From Blastococcus sp. CT_GayMR19 (GTDB lineage: Bacteria > Actinomycetota > Actinomycetes > Mycobacteriales > Geodermatophilaceae): a stretch of 64,000 nt of DNA. Each line of letters opens with the position of its first letter. Position 1 is the stretch's first letter. Below, piece by piece: positions 15,278-25,336 of the stretch. The notes under the pieces were generated by a model. The model saw only the letters and a program-made list of their open reading frames with translations. It did no database searches and was not told where the DNA came from. The stretch is taken from contig NZ_SPQL01000018.1 of NCBI RefSeq assembly GCF_004570385.1, positions 1 through 64,000 on the forward strand, in the 5' to 3' direction. A program made the translations under genes and the position numbers.

Positions 15278-17368
15278 TCAGCCGCCCACGTGAATGCCGG
15301 GACGGCACGCAGGGTCCGGCTCGACCTCGCGGATGACCTCGCGCACGACCGGTGGGGTGTCGCCGCGGCCCAGCAGCAGATAGCGGAACAGGTGCCCGAC
15401 GGGGTTGCCTTCAGACCACTCGAAGTAGCAGTGCGGTCGCACCCCCGTCGCTTCCTGGAGTGCCAGCAGGATTGCCGCGATCGCGTTGGGGGCGGCCGGG
15501 GCGTCCGCGCGCAACACCCGGTGCCCGTCGATCTCGACACCGCGGACGCACAGCGCCCCACTGAACTCCGACGGGTCCACCACGTCGATCTCCAGGAAGA
15601 GGACGTCGGCCGCCCACGGGACGGGGTTCATCTCGCGCTGGGTCGCCTCCTTGTCGTCGTACTCCGCGCGGTCCCCGACCTGACGGCGATTGGCGACCAG
15701 GTGCAGCTGCCCGTCGTGCTCGAGGGAGTCGGTGACGAACCGGCGGGCGGTGTCGTCGAACTCGATGTGGTCTGCCCGGAGCTCCGTGGTGCGGGTGACC
15801 CGCGAGATCAGGGAGATGACCACGATTCCGAGGATGAAGAACATCGAGATGGTGAGGCCGTCGGGCTTCTCGATGACATTGGCGCTCAGTGCGTACAGCA
15901 GTATCAGGGTCAGCACGCCGAAGCCGATCGAGGCGGGCCGTCGCCGTCGGCGCATGGCGGAGATGGTGACCGCGACGGCACCGGAGACCATCATCGCCAG
16001 GATGCCGGTGGCGTAGGCGCCGGCCTGGGCGTTGACGTCGGCGCCGAATGCGATCGTGATGACGATGCTGACGGCCGTGTAGACGAGGACGACGGGGCGT
16101 ACGGCGCGGCTCCATTCCGGAGCCATGCCGTAGCCGGGCAGGTACCGCGGCACGATGTTGATCAGGCCGGCCATGGCCGACGCGCCGGCGAACCACAGGA
16201 TCAGCACGCTGCTGATGTCGTAGGCGGTGCCGAATCCCTCGCCGATGCGTTCGTGGGCGAGGTAGGCCATCGCCCGGCCGTTGGCCGCGCCGCCCTCCTC
16301 GAACTCGGCCGGCGGGATGAGAACGGTGGTGACGAAGCTGGTGGCGATCAGGTAGACGCTCATGATCAGCGCCGCGGCGGTGAGCAGTGCGCGGGTGTTG
16401 CGGATCCGGGCGGCGAGGCGCTCCTCGGGCGTGCGGCCGTCTGCGGAGACCAGCGGCATCATGCTGACGCCGGTCTCGAAGCCGGACAGCCCCAGCACGA
16501 GCAGGGGGAAGGCGGCGACCGCGGGGCCGATCACGCCTCCCAGCCCGCCGCCGGAGGTGAGCCGGTCGGTCCAGTCCGACAGCGCGCCCGGGTCGGCGAG
16601 GAGGTCACCGATCCCGACAGCGACGACCACCGCGTTGAGTGCCAGGAAGGCGCCCACGAGCGGGATGGCGACGACCACGGCCTCGCTGAAGCCGAGCAGG
16701 AACACGCCGCCCAGGACCAGCAGCAGCCCGACGGTCAGCGCAACGGCATGACCCTCCAGGAAGTCCGGGAAGAACGGGTTCTCGAGAACGTGGACCGACG
16801 CGTCGGCCGCCGAGAGTGTGATCGTGATGATCCACGAGGTGGCCACGAAGCCGAGCAGGACCAGGACGAAGATCTTGCCCTTCCAGAACGGCAGCAGCCG
16901 CTCCAGCATCGCCACCGAGCCCTGCCCGTTGGGACTCTCCTTCGCCACCCGCCGGTACATCGGCAGCACGCCGAGCAGGGTGAGGGCCACGATCAGCAGT
17001 GTGGCCAACGGCGAGAGCGCCCCGGCGGCGAGCGCCGCGATGCCGGGAAGGTAGGACAGCGTCGAGAAGTAGTCGACGCCGGTCAAGCAGAGCACCTGCC
17101 ACCAGGGGTGGCCCTTCCCGTGTCCTGCGGCCGCGGCCGGCCCCTCCGGCGCTACCCGGTGCTCCAACAGCCAGCGGGCCAACCGGCCGGACGGTTCGCT
17201 ACGTCTGCTCGGGCTGGGCACGCGCGCAGGGACGGCCAACTCGGACGACGCCGTGTGCTGGGTCCCGTGGCCGTGAGGACCGTCATCGGTGCGTGGGGCA
17301 GAGCCGGGCGCGTCCACCGTCAAACCCCTCCGCTGCTCGTCGATCGCCACGACACCGCTGGCCGACAT
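15278..17368 (-). CDS. APC-superfamily permease with soluble C-terminal domain; substrate uncertain, possibly K+
   Basis: A 696-residue transporter. Residues about 85-510 contain some twelve transmembrane helices opening with [13 protein letters not shown], typical of actinobacterial proteins annotated as amino-acid transporters. The last 170 or so residues are soluble and include [15 protein letters not shown] and a final [17 protein letters not shown] segment. A permease core plus a large cytoplasmic tail is also the plan of KimA-type K+ importers, though the KimA N-terminal signature is not seen. It sits between trkH and kdpE, which argues for potassium. The ATG at 17368 is the longest option, and the first 80 residues are low complexity. 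Confidence 0.7.
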   Translation of the reverse strand: MSASGVVAIDEQRRGLTVDAPGSAPRTDDGPHGHGTQHTASSELAVPARVPSPSRRSEPSGRLARWLLEHRVAPEGPAAAAGHGKGHPWWQVLCLTGVDYFSTLSYLPGIAALAAGALSPLATLLIVALTLLGVLPMYRRVAKESPNGQGSVAMLERLLPFWKGKIFVLVLLGFVATSWIITITLSAADASVHVLENPFFPDFLEGHAVALTVGLLLVLGGVFLLGFSEAVVVAIPLVGAFLALNAVVVAVGIGDLLADPGALSDWTDRLTSGGGLGGVIGPAVAAFPLLVLGLSGFETGVSMMPLVSADGRTPEERLAARIRNTRALLTAAALIMSVYLIATSFVTTVLIPPAEFEEGGAANGRAMAYLAHERIGEGFGTAYDISSVLILWFAGASAMAGLINIVPRYLPGYGMAPEWSRAVRPVVLVYTAVSIVITIAFGADVNAQAGAYATGILAMMVSGAVAVTISAMRRRRRPASIGFGVLTLILLYALSANVIEKPDGLTISMFFILGIVVISLISRVTRTTELRADHIEFDDTARRFVTDSLEHDGQLHLVANRRQVGDRAEYDDKEATQREMNPVPWAADVLFLEIDVVDPSEFSGALCVRGVEIDGHRVLRADAPAAPNAIAAILLALQEATGVRPHCYFEWSEGNPVGHLFRYLLLGRGDTPPVVREVIREVEPDPACRPGIHVGG

Positions 17369-17612
17369 GGCCCGCCGTGCATGTCCGCACGGTCACCGGC
17401 AGACGCGGGCCGTCGTAGGCAGACCCGGCTCACGATGCGCGCCCGAGGGCCGGGAAAGCTGCGGGCAGGCCGGATCTTGACGACTTCTTAGCGCCGGTGA
17501 GTCACCCCGACGGCACCGGATCGTGTTCTTGCGGGAGGAGCCGGGCCGGCCGTTCGCGTGGGTCTCACCGCACCGCGGCTGGGCGCTGCAGCCGTCGCTC
17601 GTCCCGTCGGCC

Positions 17613-18287
17613 TCAGGGGGTGAAGCGGTATCCCATCCCCGGCTCCGTCCGTAGGTAGCGCGGGTGGGCAGGGTCCGGTTCCAGCTTGCGTCGCAGTTGG
17701 ACGAGGTAGACGCGCAGATAGTGGGTCTCTTTCTCGTAGGCAGGGCCCCACACCGAACGCAGCAACTGTCGCTGGCCGATCAACCTCCCTGGATGGCGGA
17801 CCAGCGCGTCCAGAAGTGCCCACTCGGTCGGGGTCAGGCGGACCGGGGCACCGCCGACGGTGACCTGACGGGCGGTCAGGTCGACGGTGAAGTGGTCCGT
17901 CGTGACGATCGAGTCGGTCGCTTCGCTGGGCCCGCGGCGGAGCGCGGCGCGGAGCCGGGCGAGCAGCTCGCTCATGTCGCACGGCTTGGTCACGTAGTCG
18001 TCGGCACCGGCGTCCAGTGCGCGCACTTTGTCCTGGCTGTCAGCGCGGGCGGAGAGCACCAGCACGGGACCGGTGTAGGAGGGCCGGAGGCCGGCGAGCA
18101 CCTCGGTGCCGTCGAGGTCGGGGAGTCCGAGGTCCAGCAGGATGAGGTCTGGGGGCAGCGCGGCGGCCTGGTGCAATGCGGTCCGCCCATCGGGGGCGGT
18201 GTCCACCTCGTGTCCGGCAGCGCGCAGCGTGATCCGCAGCGCGCGCAACAGCTGCGGATCGTCGTCGATCACGAGCACCCGGCTCAT
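17613..18287 (-). CDS. kdpE: KdpE-type response regulator
   Basis: A 224-residue OmpR/PhoB-class regulator. The receiver domain (1-115) has the acidic pair Asp8/Asp9, phosphoacceptor Asp52 in ILLDLGLPD, and Lys in the KPCD motif. The winged-helix domain (125-224) ends with the RTEPGMGYRF signature typical of KdpE. Its ATG overlaps the kdpD stop by 4 nt. The expected target operon kdpFABC is not in the window; the adjacent APC-trkH-trkA genes are the obvious candidate regulon. Confidence 0.92.
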   Translation of the reverse strand: MSRVLVIDDDPQLLRALRITLRAAGHEVDTAPDGRTALHQAAALPPDLILLDLGLPDLDGTEVLAGLRPSYTGPVLVLSARADSQDKVRALDAGADDYVTKPCDMSELLARLRAALRRGPSEATDSIVTTDHFTVDLTARQVTVGGAPVRLTPTEWALLDALVRHPGRLIGQRQLLRSVWGPAYEKETHYLRVYLVQLRRKLEPDPAHPRYLRTEPGMGYRFTP

Positions 18288-20821
18288 CGTGCTGCCGCGG
18301 TGACCGTCGCCGGAACGGCGCTCGAGGCGGCGTCGGCCACGGTGAGTGCCACCACCATCGTGACCCCGCCGCCCGGGGTGTCCTCGGCGGTAAGGGTGCC
18401 GCCCATCGCCTCGGTCAGTCCCCGAGCGACAGCCAGACCGAGCCCGACTCCCTGACCGGACGGTGAGTCACCCAGCCGCTGGAAGGCGACGAACACCTGC
18501 TCGCGGTCGGCGAGGGGAATCCCCGGTCCCCGGTCGGCCACCCGCAGCTCGACATGGCCGCCTACGGGCCCGGCCGACAGCGAGATCGGCCCGGTCGGTG
18601 CGTGCCGTGCCGCGTTGCAGACCAGGTTGGCGACCACGCGCTCGAGCAGACCGGGGTCCGCGGTCGCGGTGGGCAGGTCGTCCGACCAGTGCAGGTGCAC
18701 GCGGTCCTGCTCGTCGGGATCCAGCCAGGTCAGCGCCCGGGCGACGACTTCGGGCAGGTCCGACGGGCTCAGCGCGGGAGTGACCGCGCCTGCCTGCAAC
18801 CGGCTCATGTCCAGCAGGTTGTCCACCAGCGCAGCGAGCCGGTCGGCCGAGGCGTCCACCGTCTCCACCAGTTCCGCCCGGTCGGCCTCGGACAGCTGCA
18901 GGTCCGATGATCGGAGCGCTGAGGACGCCGCCTTGATGCCGGCCAGCGGTGTCCGCAGGTCGTGACTGACCGCCGCGAGCAGCGCGGTCCGCATGCTGTT
19001 GGCGGCGGCCAGCCGCGCGGCCTCGGCGGCCTGTGCCGCGAGCCGGCCTTGCTGGAGGGCGACCGCGGCCTGCTCGGCGAAGGCGACGAGCACCCGGCGG
19101 TCGCTCGCGGACAGCGGGCGCCCGCACAGTCGCAGCGCCAGGGCGTCGGTGATGGCGACCTCGTCGGTCGTCTCGGTGGTGGGATCGCCGCACGAGACGA
19201 CTGTTCGCTGACCGGTCTCGGTGCGCTCCACCATGGACACGGATGTCAGGCCGAACGCCTCCCGGATCTGCTCCAGCAGCCTGGGCAGCCCGTGGTCGCC
19301 CGCGAGCACCGATCTGGACAGCGAGGCGAGCATCGCCGTCTCTGCGCGGGACCGGGCGGCGTCGGCGGCTCGGCGAGCAGACCGGTCCACGACGGTGGCC
19401 ACCGCGATCGCGGTGAGCAGATAGGCGCCGAGCGCGATCAGGTTGTCGACGCGGTCCACGTGCAGCCGGCCGGTGGGTGGGGTGAAGAACCAGTTCACCG
19501 ACAGCCCGCTGACAACTGCGGCAATCAGGGCCGGCCACAAGCCGCCGACCAGTGCGACGGCGAGCACCAGCAGCAGGAACACGAGCATCAGCCCGGCCAG
19601 CGAGAGAGCGCCGGAGGCGGCCAGGCACGCCGCTGTGAGCGCCGGGATTCCCACGACCGTCAGGCCCAGCCCCAACCACCGGCGGCGGGGATCGAGAGCC
19701 CCCGTCAGCGGCGGCAGCCGAAGCCCATGCCCGCCTGCGGCTGCATGCGTGACGATGTGCACGTCGATCTCACCTGAGCGCGCCACCACTTCCGCGCCGA
19801 TTCCCGCGCGCAGCGCTCGGGCCAACCGGGAGCGCCGGCTGGTGCCGATCACCAGCTGCGTGGCCGCCACGGTCCGCGCGAACTCCAACAACGCCTGCGG
19901 GATGTCGGTCCCGACCACCTGGTGGAAGCTGCCCCCCAGGCTCTCCACCAGCTGCCGCTGCCGCTGCAGCGCGGTGGTCGACGCCCCGTCCGGCGCGTTC
20001 GCGGCCAGCACGTGCACCGCGAGGAGGTCGATCTCGCTGCCGCGGGCGGAGCGGGAGGCGATCCTCGCGCCGCGCCGGATCAGGGTGTCGCTCTCTGCGC
20101 CCCCCGTCAGGGCCACCACCACGCGCTCCCGCGCCTCCCAGATGTGGTCGATGGCGTGCTCGGTCCTGTACCGCCGAAGACCTTCGTCGACCTGGTCGGC
20201 CAGCCACAGCAGGGCCAGCTCACGCAGTGCGGTGAGGTTGCCGATGCGGAAGTAGTTCCGCGTCGCTGCGTCGATCTCCTCGGCGGGGTAGACGTTGCCG
20301 TGGGCCAGGCGGCGGCGCAGTGCCTCGGGTGACATGTCGACCAGCTCGATCTGGTCGGCCCGGCGAACGACCGCGTCGGGCACCGTCTCCCGCGGCGGTA
20401 CACCGGTGATCTGTTCGACGACGTCGCTGAGGCTTTCCAGCTGGTGCACGTTCACCGTGGTGAGCACGCTGATGCCGGCGTCCAGCACCTCTGCGATGTC
20501 CTCCCACCGCTTGGCGTGGCGGCGACCGGGAGCGTTGGCGTGGGCGAGCTCGTCGATGACGACGACCTCGGGGCGGCGGGCGAGCACCCCGCCGACGTCA
20601 AGCTCCGTCACCGAGGCTCCATCGCGGGTGACCGCATCGCGGGGGAGTATCTCCAGGCCAGCCAGCTGTTCGAGGGTGTGGGCACGGCCGTGGGGATCGA
20701 CCAGCCCGACCACCACGTCGGTCCCCCGGGACAGTCGCCGGTGCGCCTCACCCAGCATGGCGTAGGTCTTCCCGACACCAGGGGCGGCGCCGAGATAGAT
20801 GCGCAGGATCCCGCGGGGCAT
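18284..20821 (-). CDS. kdpD: KdpD-type sensor histidine kinase
   Basis: An 845-residue sensor kinase. The N-terminal KdpD domain opens at once with Walker A GAAPGVGKT (11-19), followed by a Usp-like domain (about 245-370), four transmembrane helices (about 400-500), a GAF-like region, then DHp with His620 in AVSHDLRTPL and a HATPase_c domain with the G boxes. In E. coli KdpD senses K+ limitation. ATG 20821 is chosen because the family begins right before this IYLGAAPGVGKT segment; the frame stays open to 21070, which would add 83 low-complexity residues. Stop overlaps kdpE. Confidence 0.92.
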   Translation of the reverse strand: MPRGILRIYLGAAPGVGKTYAMLGEAHRRLSRGTDVVVGLVDPHGRAHTLEQLAGLEILPRDAVTRDGASVTELDVGGVLARRPEVVVIDELAHANAPGRRHAKRWEDIAEVLDAGISVLTTVNVHQLESLSDVVEQITGVPPRETVPDAVVRRADQIELVDMSPEALRRRLAHGNVYPAEEIDAATRNYFRIGNLTALRELALLWLADQVDEGLRRYRTEHAIDHIWEARERVVVALTGGAESDTLIRRGARIASRSARGSEIDLLAVHVLAANAPDGASTTALQRQRQLVESLGGSFHQVVGTDIPQALLEFARTVAATQLVIGTSRRSRLARALRAGIGAEVVARSGEIDVHIVTHAAAGGHGLRLPPLTGALDPRRRWLGLGLTVVGIPALTAACLAASGALSLAGLMLVFLLLVLAVALVGGLWPALIAAVVSGLSVNWFFTPPTGRLHVDRVDNLIALGAYLLTAIAVATVVDRSARRAADAARSRAETAMLASLSRSVLAGDHGLPRLLEQIREAFGLTSVSMVERTETGQRTVVSCGDPTTETTDEVAITDALALRLCGRPLSASDRRVLVAFAEQAAVALQQGRLAAQAAEAARLAAANSMRTALLAAVSHDLRTPLAGIKAASSALRSSDLQLSEADRAELVETVDASADRLAALVDNLLDMSRLQAGAVTPALSPSDLPEVVARALTWLDPDEQDRVHLHWSDDLPTATADPGLLERVVANLVCNAARHAPTGPISLSAGPVGGHVELRVADRGPGIPLADREQVFVAFQRLGDSPSGQGVGLGLAVARGLTEAMGGTLTAEDTPGGGVTMVVALTVADAASSAVPATVTAAAR

Positions 20822-21113
20822 GCGTCCATGATCGACCCGAGGGGGCCCGACGCGCCGCGGCAGCGGCAGGCCGCGTTGTCGGGTGACGGTGTCCGGCTGG
20901 GGTTTCTGTGGTGCCGCCAGTCGTGCCGGCGCGTCGAGGAGCCGCTGCACGGCCCGGGAGGCGCCGGCCAGGTGTGCGGTCACCCGCGTCGCCGCGGCGA
21001 GGTCCCGAGCGATCGGGCCCGACGTCGTCCCTGCCGTCGCCGGTGTTCTGCGTTCGATCGACCGCAGCATCGGGCGGTGGCGTCGCCGGATGCGGCTCTT
21101 GCGCTCTGCGTCG

Positions 21114-21725
21114 TCAGGATGCTGTACCTGACGGAACGTCGAAGGCGATGAGCGTGGCGTCGACGACGGAGTCGACGTAGCCGCGGGTGATGGGGTCGCG
21201 GGTGATCAGCAGCCGTGTCCAGATCGGGCCGATGAGCAGGTCGATGAGCAGTTCCTGGTCGACCGTCGGGGAGAGCTCGCCCCGGGCGATCGCGAGCGCC
21301 AGGACCCTCCGGTAGGCCTGTCGGCGGGTGTGGATGACGGTGAACAGCAGATCGTTGATCTCGGGGTGGTGCCCGGCCTCGCGCAGGAGCCGGGGGACGA
21401 ACTGGCCACTACCGCGCGCGAAGGTCTCCGCAGCGCCGTGCAGCAGCGCGTGCAGGTCACCGCGCAAGGTGCCGGAGTCCGGCACGTCGACGCTCTGCAG
21501 GGCCAGCCGCTCGACTCCCGCCGCGGCGACCGCGGCCTTCGACGGCCACCGGCGAAGGATCGTCGTCTTGGCCACGCCGCTGCGTGCGGCCAGCTCGTCG
21601 AGGGTCAGGCCGGCGTAGCCGCGCGAGGCGAGCAGGGCGAGGACCTGCTCGAGGATGCGGGCGTCGAGGGTGGGGTCTCGTGGCCGTCCGGGGCCGGGCG
21701 CCGATGGGTCCTGGACGACGCTCAT
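21114..21725 (-). CDS. TetR/AcrR family transcriptional regulator
   Basis: A 203-residue regulator with the TetR helix-turn-helix at about residues 20-65 (LDELAARSGVAKTTILRRWP) and a C-terminal TetR_C domain. ATG 21725 begins MSVVQDPS; an upstream in-frame ATG at 21782 would add 19 residues and lies only 7 nt from a perfect palindrome that may be its operator. The gene is upstream of kdpD on the same strand with about 290 bp between, so it need not belong to the potassium cluster. Ligand unknown. Confidence 0.85.
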   Translation of the reverse strand: MSVVQDPSAPGPGRPRDPTLDARILEQVLALLASRGYAGLTLDELAARSGVAKTTILRRWPSKAAVAAAGVERLALQSVDVPDSGTLRGDLHALLHGAAETFARGSGQFVPRLLREAGHHPEINDLLFTVIHTRRQAYRRVLALAIARGELSPTVDQELLIDLLIGPIWTRLLITRDPITRGYVDSVVDATLIAFDVPSGTAS

Positions 21726-21788
21726 GCTGATCGACAACCCTTCGTCGCGAAACGTGCTGCGAGGAAGCAGCGACGCCCTCATCAGAGG

Positions 21789-21802
21789 GTCAACGCGTTG
21801 AC
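21789..21802. promoter_or_regulatory. Perfect 14-bp palindrome, likely TetR operator
   Basis: GTCAACGCGTTGAC is fully self-complementary and lies just upstream of the TetR gene. Size and placement fit autoregulation. If the upstream ATG at 21782 is used, the site would overlap the ribosome-binding region. Confidence 0.6.
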
Positions 21803-22147
21803 GGCATTACGCAACTGGTGGTTGTGGAACGACCGATCGCGGGTCTACGGTGCGGTCAGCGCAGCCGCCTCAGCCACGGGCCGGCTCGCGACACTCAGGG
21901 AGGCGCGGCGTCCCGGGCGCCCGGCGTACCGCCGACCTCCCGACCCGGGCGGGTGTCTGCTCAGCACGATCCGGCAGCCGGCGGATATCGAGCACTCCCG
22001 CTGAGACGGTGCGGGCGCCGAACGGCTCGGGCCCGGATCACACGCTCGGGAGCCGCACCGCGCAGCAATGCCAGTCGCACGGGGTCAGCGAGCCCCGGTG
22101 GCCCGCGCACATCACGGGGGAACGGCACCTGCCTGTGAGGAGAAGAC
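21803..22147. other. Intergenic region between tetR and the DUF4389 gene
   Basis: About 345 bp with no convincing gene or RNA. It should contain the divergent promoters for the TetR gene and the DUF4389 gene; only the palindrome beside it and the ribosome site at its right end can be pointed to. Confidence 0.5.
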
Positions 22148-22903
22148 GTGACGGAGAACCGAACGCCCTACCCGGTCCGCGTGGACGCGTCGATGGACGC
22201 CCCTTCCCGTGCGCTGTGGCTCATCAAGTGGCTGCTGCTGATCCCGCACCTCGTCGTGCTCGTGTTCCTGTGGGTGGCCTTCGTGGTCGTCGGCCTGATC
22301 GCGTTCTTCGCGATCCTCTTCACCGGCAGCTACCCCCGGTCACTGTTCGACTTCAACGTCGGCGTGCTCCGCTGGTCCTGGCGGGTGCACTACTACGGCT
22401 ACGGGGCGAACGGCACCGACCGCTACCCGCCGTTCTCCCTCGCCGAGGTGCCGGACTACCCGGCGCATCTGGACGTCGCCTACCCGGAACGGCTCTCCCG
22501 CGGACTGATCTTCGTGAAGTGGCTCCTGGCGATTCCGCACTATCTCGTGCTGGCGGTCTTCGTCGGTGGCGGACTGTGGCTGGGCACCCGCGGCGGAACC
22601 GACAACGGGTGGGACAACGGCTGGAGCGCCGGCGGCGGCCTGGTCGGCCTGCTCGTCCTGATCGCCGCGGTCGTACTGCTGTTCACCGGCCGCTATCCCC
22701 GCCCGCTGTACGACTTCGTCCTGGGGATGGACCGCTGGGCACTGCGGGTGGCGGCCTACACGGCGCTGATGACCGACCGCTACCCACCCTTCCGGCTCGA
22801 CATGGGCGGCACCGACCCCGGCTCGTTCCCCGTCGGGCCCGTCGGACCGCCGCCGGTCGGGACGCCGACCGCGCCGCCGACCCCGGCCGCCCCCGTGCGC
22901 TGA
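22148..22903 (+). CDS. DUF4389 domain-containing membrane protein
   Basis: A 251-residue protein with two tandem copies of the DUF4389 unit. Each copy has an [10 protein letters not shown] or [10 protein letters not shown] segment, a hydrophobic stretch, an FTGxYPRxLxDF motif (about residues 58-70 and 179-191), and a DRYPPF turn. About four transmembrane helices are expected; the tail is Pro-rich. The GTG at 22148 has GAGGAGAAG just upstream. The function of the family is unknown. Confidence 0.85.
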   Translation: MTENRTPYPVRVDASMDAPSRALWLIKWLLLIPHLVVLVFLWVAFVVVGLIAFFAILFTGSYPRSLFDFNVGVLRWSWRVHYYGYGANGTDRYPPFSLAEVPDYPAHLDVAYPERLSRGLIFVKWLLAIPHYLVLAVFVGGGLWLGTRGGTDNGWDNGWSAGGGLVGLLVLIAAVVLLFTGRYPRPLYDFVLGMDRWALRVAAYTALMTDRYPPFRLDMGGTDPGSFPVGPVGPPPVGTPTAPPTPAAPVR

Positions 22904-22962
22904 CCAGCCCCCACTGACGCTCCGCCACCGGGAGCCACCCCTCTCACGGAAGCCGGCCCGTC

Positions 22963-24340
22963 ATGACGACCTCCGCGCACCCCACCGAACGACCGCAGAT
23001 CTCCGCCGGCCCCGGCAGCGCCGGGCGCGGATCCCGCATCGGGGCCATCCGCCTCGTCATCGCCGGAGCGCTGGTGACGGGGCCGGTGGCTGCCGCCGTC
23101 CTCATCCTCGTGTTCGCCGGGGCCGGCGAGCACGCCGTCACCGGGTCGGCGCTGCTGGGTTTCGCGGTCGGCTGGGCGATGCTGGCGGTGCTCTCGATCC
23201 GGATGACCGGCCAGCCCCAGCGCTGGGCCCTGGTCCCGGCGGCCGGACTGGCCGCGACCGGGCTGGGGCTGCTGGCCCTCGCCCCGGACGACGGTGCGCT
23301 GACCGCCGCCGGCTGGGTGTGGCCACCGGCCCTGTTCGCGCTCGCGATCTGGATGGGGGTCCGCGTGCGCCGTTCGCTGGCCGCTGGCAGCGGCCGCTGG
23401 TTGCTGTACCCGGTCGTGACCGTCATGGCCGCCGCCGCGGTGGGCGGCGCGGTCGAGACGGTCGCGCTCGCTGCCGACGAGCGCCGCTACCCCATGCCCG
23501 GGCAGTCCTACGAACGTCGGCGGCTACGAGCTGCACCTCAGCTGCACCGGCTCCGGCGGCCCGACCGTCGTGCTGCTGAGCGGGCTCGGTGAGTTCTCGG
23601 CGTCCTGGGCTCGCATCGTCCCGGCCGTCGCAGGCACCACCCGGGTGTGCGCCTACGACCGTGCCGGGCAGGGCTGGAGCGAGGACGCACCGCAGATCCA
23701 GGACGGCCTGCGGGCCGCGGCCGACCTGCACACGCTGCTCGACCGTGCCGGTGAGGACGGCCCGTACGTGCTCGTCGGACACTCGTCCGGCGGCAGCTAC
23801 GCGATGACCTACGCCTCCCGCTATCCCGAGCAGGTCGCAGGAGCGGTCCTGCTGGACGCTTCCGACCCCTACCGGGCGACGGCCGCCGACGGCGAGACCG
23901 AGCCGAGCGCCCCCGCCGAGCTCGCCGTGCTGCCCGGTCTCGCCCGACTCGGCATCGGGCAGCTCGTCCCGTCCACGTCCGGCCTTCCCGAGCCGGCCGG
24001 AGGGCAGGTCCGGGCCTTCGGCAGCAGCCCCCGCGGCTTCCAGAACATGGCCGACGAGGCGGCCGCCATGCCCGCGGTGTTCAGCCAGGCCCAGGCGCTC
24101 ACCACCCTCGGCAGCACGCCGCTCGTCGTCCTCAGCGCCAGCGAGTCGATGCAGACGCTCGACGGATGGTCGGCCGCCCAGGACCGCATGGCCGCACTGT
24201 CCACCGACACCAGCCACCGGGTCGCGGACGCGACGCACGCCGGCCTCCTGGACGACGAGCGAGGCGCCGAGGCCTCCGCACGCGCTATCGCCGACGTCCT
24301 CGACGCCGTGCGCTCCGGTGACCCACTCCCGACCGACTGA
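22963..24340 (+). pseudogene. Alpha/beta hydrolase with N-terminal membrane domain, split by a +1 frameshift
   Basis: The first 185 or so codons encode a membrane region with about five hydrophobic helices. Near 23511-23515 the sequence reads TACGAACGTCGG; removing one A restores Y-D-V-G-G-Y-E-L, and the frame then runs on as an alpha/beta hydrolase to the stop at 24340. The hydrolase half has its nucleophile in GHSSGGS, an acid in LLDASDP, and a His in DATHAGLL. Corrected length is about 458 residues. As given, the membrane part ends at 23592 and the hydrolase half has only an internal ATG at 23570. This is either a recent inactivation or a sequencing error. Confidence 0.85.
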
Positions 24341-24416
24341 TCCCCGGGCTGGTTTCCGGTCGCGATCCATGGAGTGCCCCGGAACAGCGGCCGGACCCAC
24401 GGGGTTGAGCGTCGGC

Positions 24417-24707
24417 ATGGAGCCCACCGTCCGGGACGTCCCGGAAGCCGACCGCTTCGAGATCCGCGACGGCGAGCGCGTGCTCGGCGTCGCCGCGTAC
24501 GAGCGCCGCGGCGACACCGTCGTCTTCACCCACACCGAGGTCGACCCCGACGCGGGTCGGTCCGGCCTGGGCGGCACCCTGGTGCGCGCCGCGCTGGACG
24601 ACGTCCGCGCCCGTGGGGGCTCGGTCGTCCCGCGCTGCCCGTTCGTGCGCGGCTGGATCGACCGGCACCCCGAGTACGCCGACCTCGTCGTCACCACCGA
24701 CCGGTGA
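24417..24707 (+). CDS. Small GNAT-family N-acetyltransferase (YjdJ-like)
   Basis: A 96-residue minimal GNAT domain. The acetyl-CoA loop region is GRSGLGGTLV (about residues 48-57), followed by ALDDVRARGG and the motif CPFVRGWIDRHPEY seen in the YjdJ/GTN10-like group. Substrate unknown. ATG 24417 begins MEPTVRDVPEADRF; longer upstream frames read through the end of the hydrolase gene region and are rejected. Its TGA overlaps the GTG of the DsbA-like gene (GTGA), so the two are translationally coupled. Confidence 0.85.
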   Translation: MEPTVRDVPEADRFEIRDGERVLGVAAYERRGDTVVFTHTEVDPDAGRSGLGGTLVRAALDDVRARGGSVVPRCPFVRGWIDRHPEYADLVVTTDR

Positions 24708-25336
24708 GCGACCCCGTCGAGCACGTGCTGGGCAACCCCGACGCACCGGTCACCGTGCTCCAGTACGGCGACTTCGAGTGCCCGTACTGCGCGGCCGCCG
24801 CGCCGGTGCTGCGCCAGCTCGTCGAGGAGTCGCAGGGCCGGGTGAAGCTGGTGTTCCGGCACTTCCCGCTGGCCGACAACCATCCGCACGCGCTCACCGC
24901 CGCGCTGGCCGCCGAGGCAGCCGGTGCGCAGGGCGCGTTCTGGCCGATGCACGACCTGCTCTTCGCCCGGCAGGACCGGCTCAGTGACGTCGCGCTGCGG
25001 GCCTACGCCGAGGAGCTGGGTCTGGACGCCGGCCGGGTCGTCGGCGAGGCCGCCCAGCAGTTCGCCGCCAAGGTGGCGGCCGACTTCGCCGCCGGCCTGG
25101 AGGACGAGGTGGCCGGCACCCCGACGGTCGTCGTCGACGGCGAGCTCTTCGCCGGTCGCGTGGAGCTGGCCGCGCTGCGCCGGGCCGCCGGCCTCAACGG
25201 CTCAGGCGCGGACGGCGGGGTCCACCCAGGGCAGCGGCGGCAGCGTCGGTGGTCCCTCGGCGTCCGGCGTGCAGAGCGGGAACCGCTCGCCGAGCACCCG
25301 GAGGAGGACGACGCCGAGGAGCGCCGCGAGCACTGA
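24704..25336 (+). CDS. DsbA-family thioredoxin-like oxidoreductase, C-terminus antisense to nhaA
   Basis: A 210-residue protein with a DsbA-like thioredoxin fold: active site CPYC within DFECPYCAAAAP (about residues 23-34), then the helical insertion, and the cis-Pro loop VAGTPTVVVDG (about 135-145). No signal peptide is seen, so it is probably cytoplasmic, unlike classical DsbA. The family domain ends at about residue 165 (LAALRRAAGLN), but the frame has no stop there and runs another 45 residues over the 3' end of nhaA on the opposite strand. That tail is low complexity, so the original stop was probably lost or lies there by chance. Confidence 0.8.
   Translation: MSDPVEHVLGNPDAPVTVLQYGDFECPYCAAAAPVLRQLVEESQGRVKLVFRHFPLADNHPHALTAALAAEAAGAQGAFWPMHDLLFARQDRLSDVALRAYAEELGLDAGRVVGEAAQQFAAKVAADFAAGLEDEVAGTPTVVVDGELFAGRVELAALRRAAGLNGSGADGGVHPGQRRQRRWSLGVRRAEREPLAEHPEEDDAEERREH

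Noticed and set aside
20822-21070. 83-residue N-terminal extension of KdpD
   Set aside because: Low-complexity sequence with no KdpD similarity; family members start just before the IYLGAAPGVGKT segment. Kept only as an alternative start.
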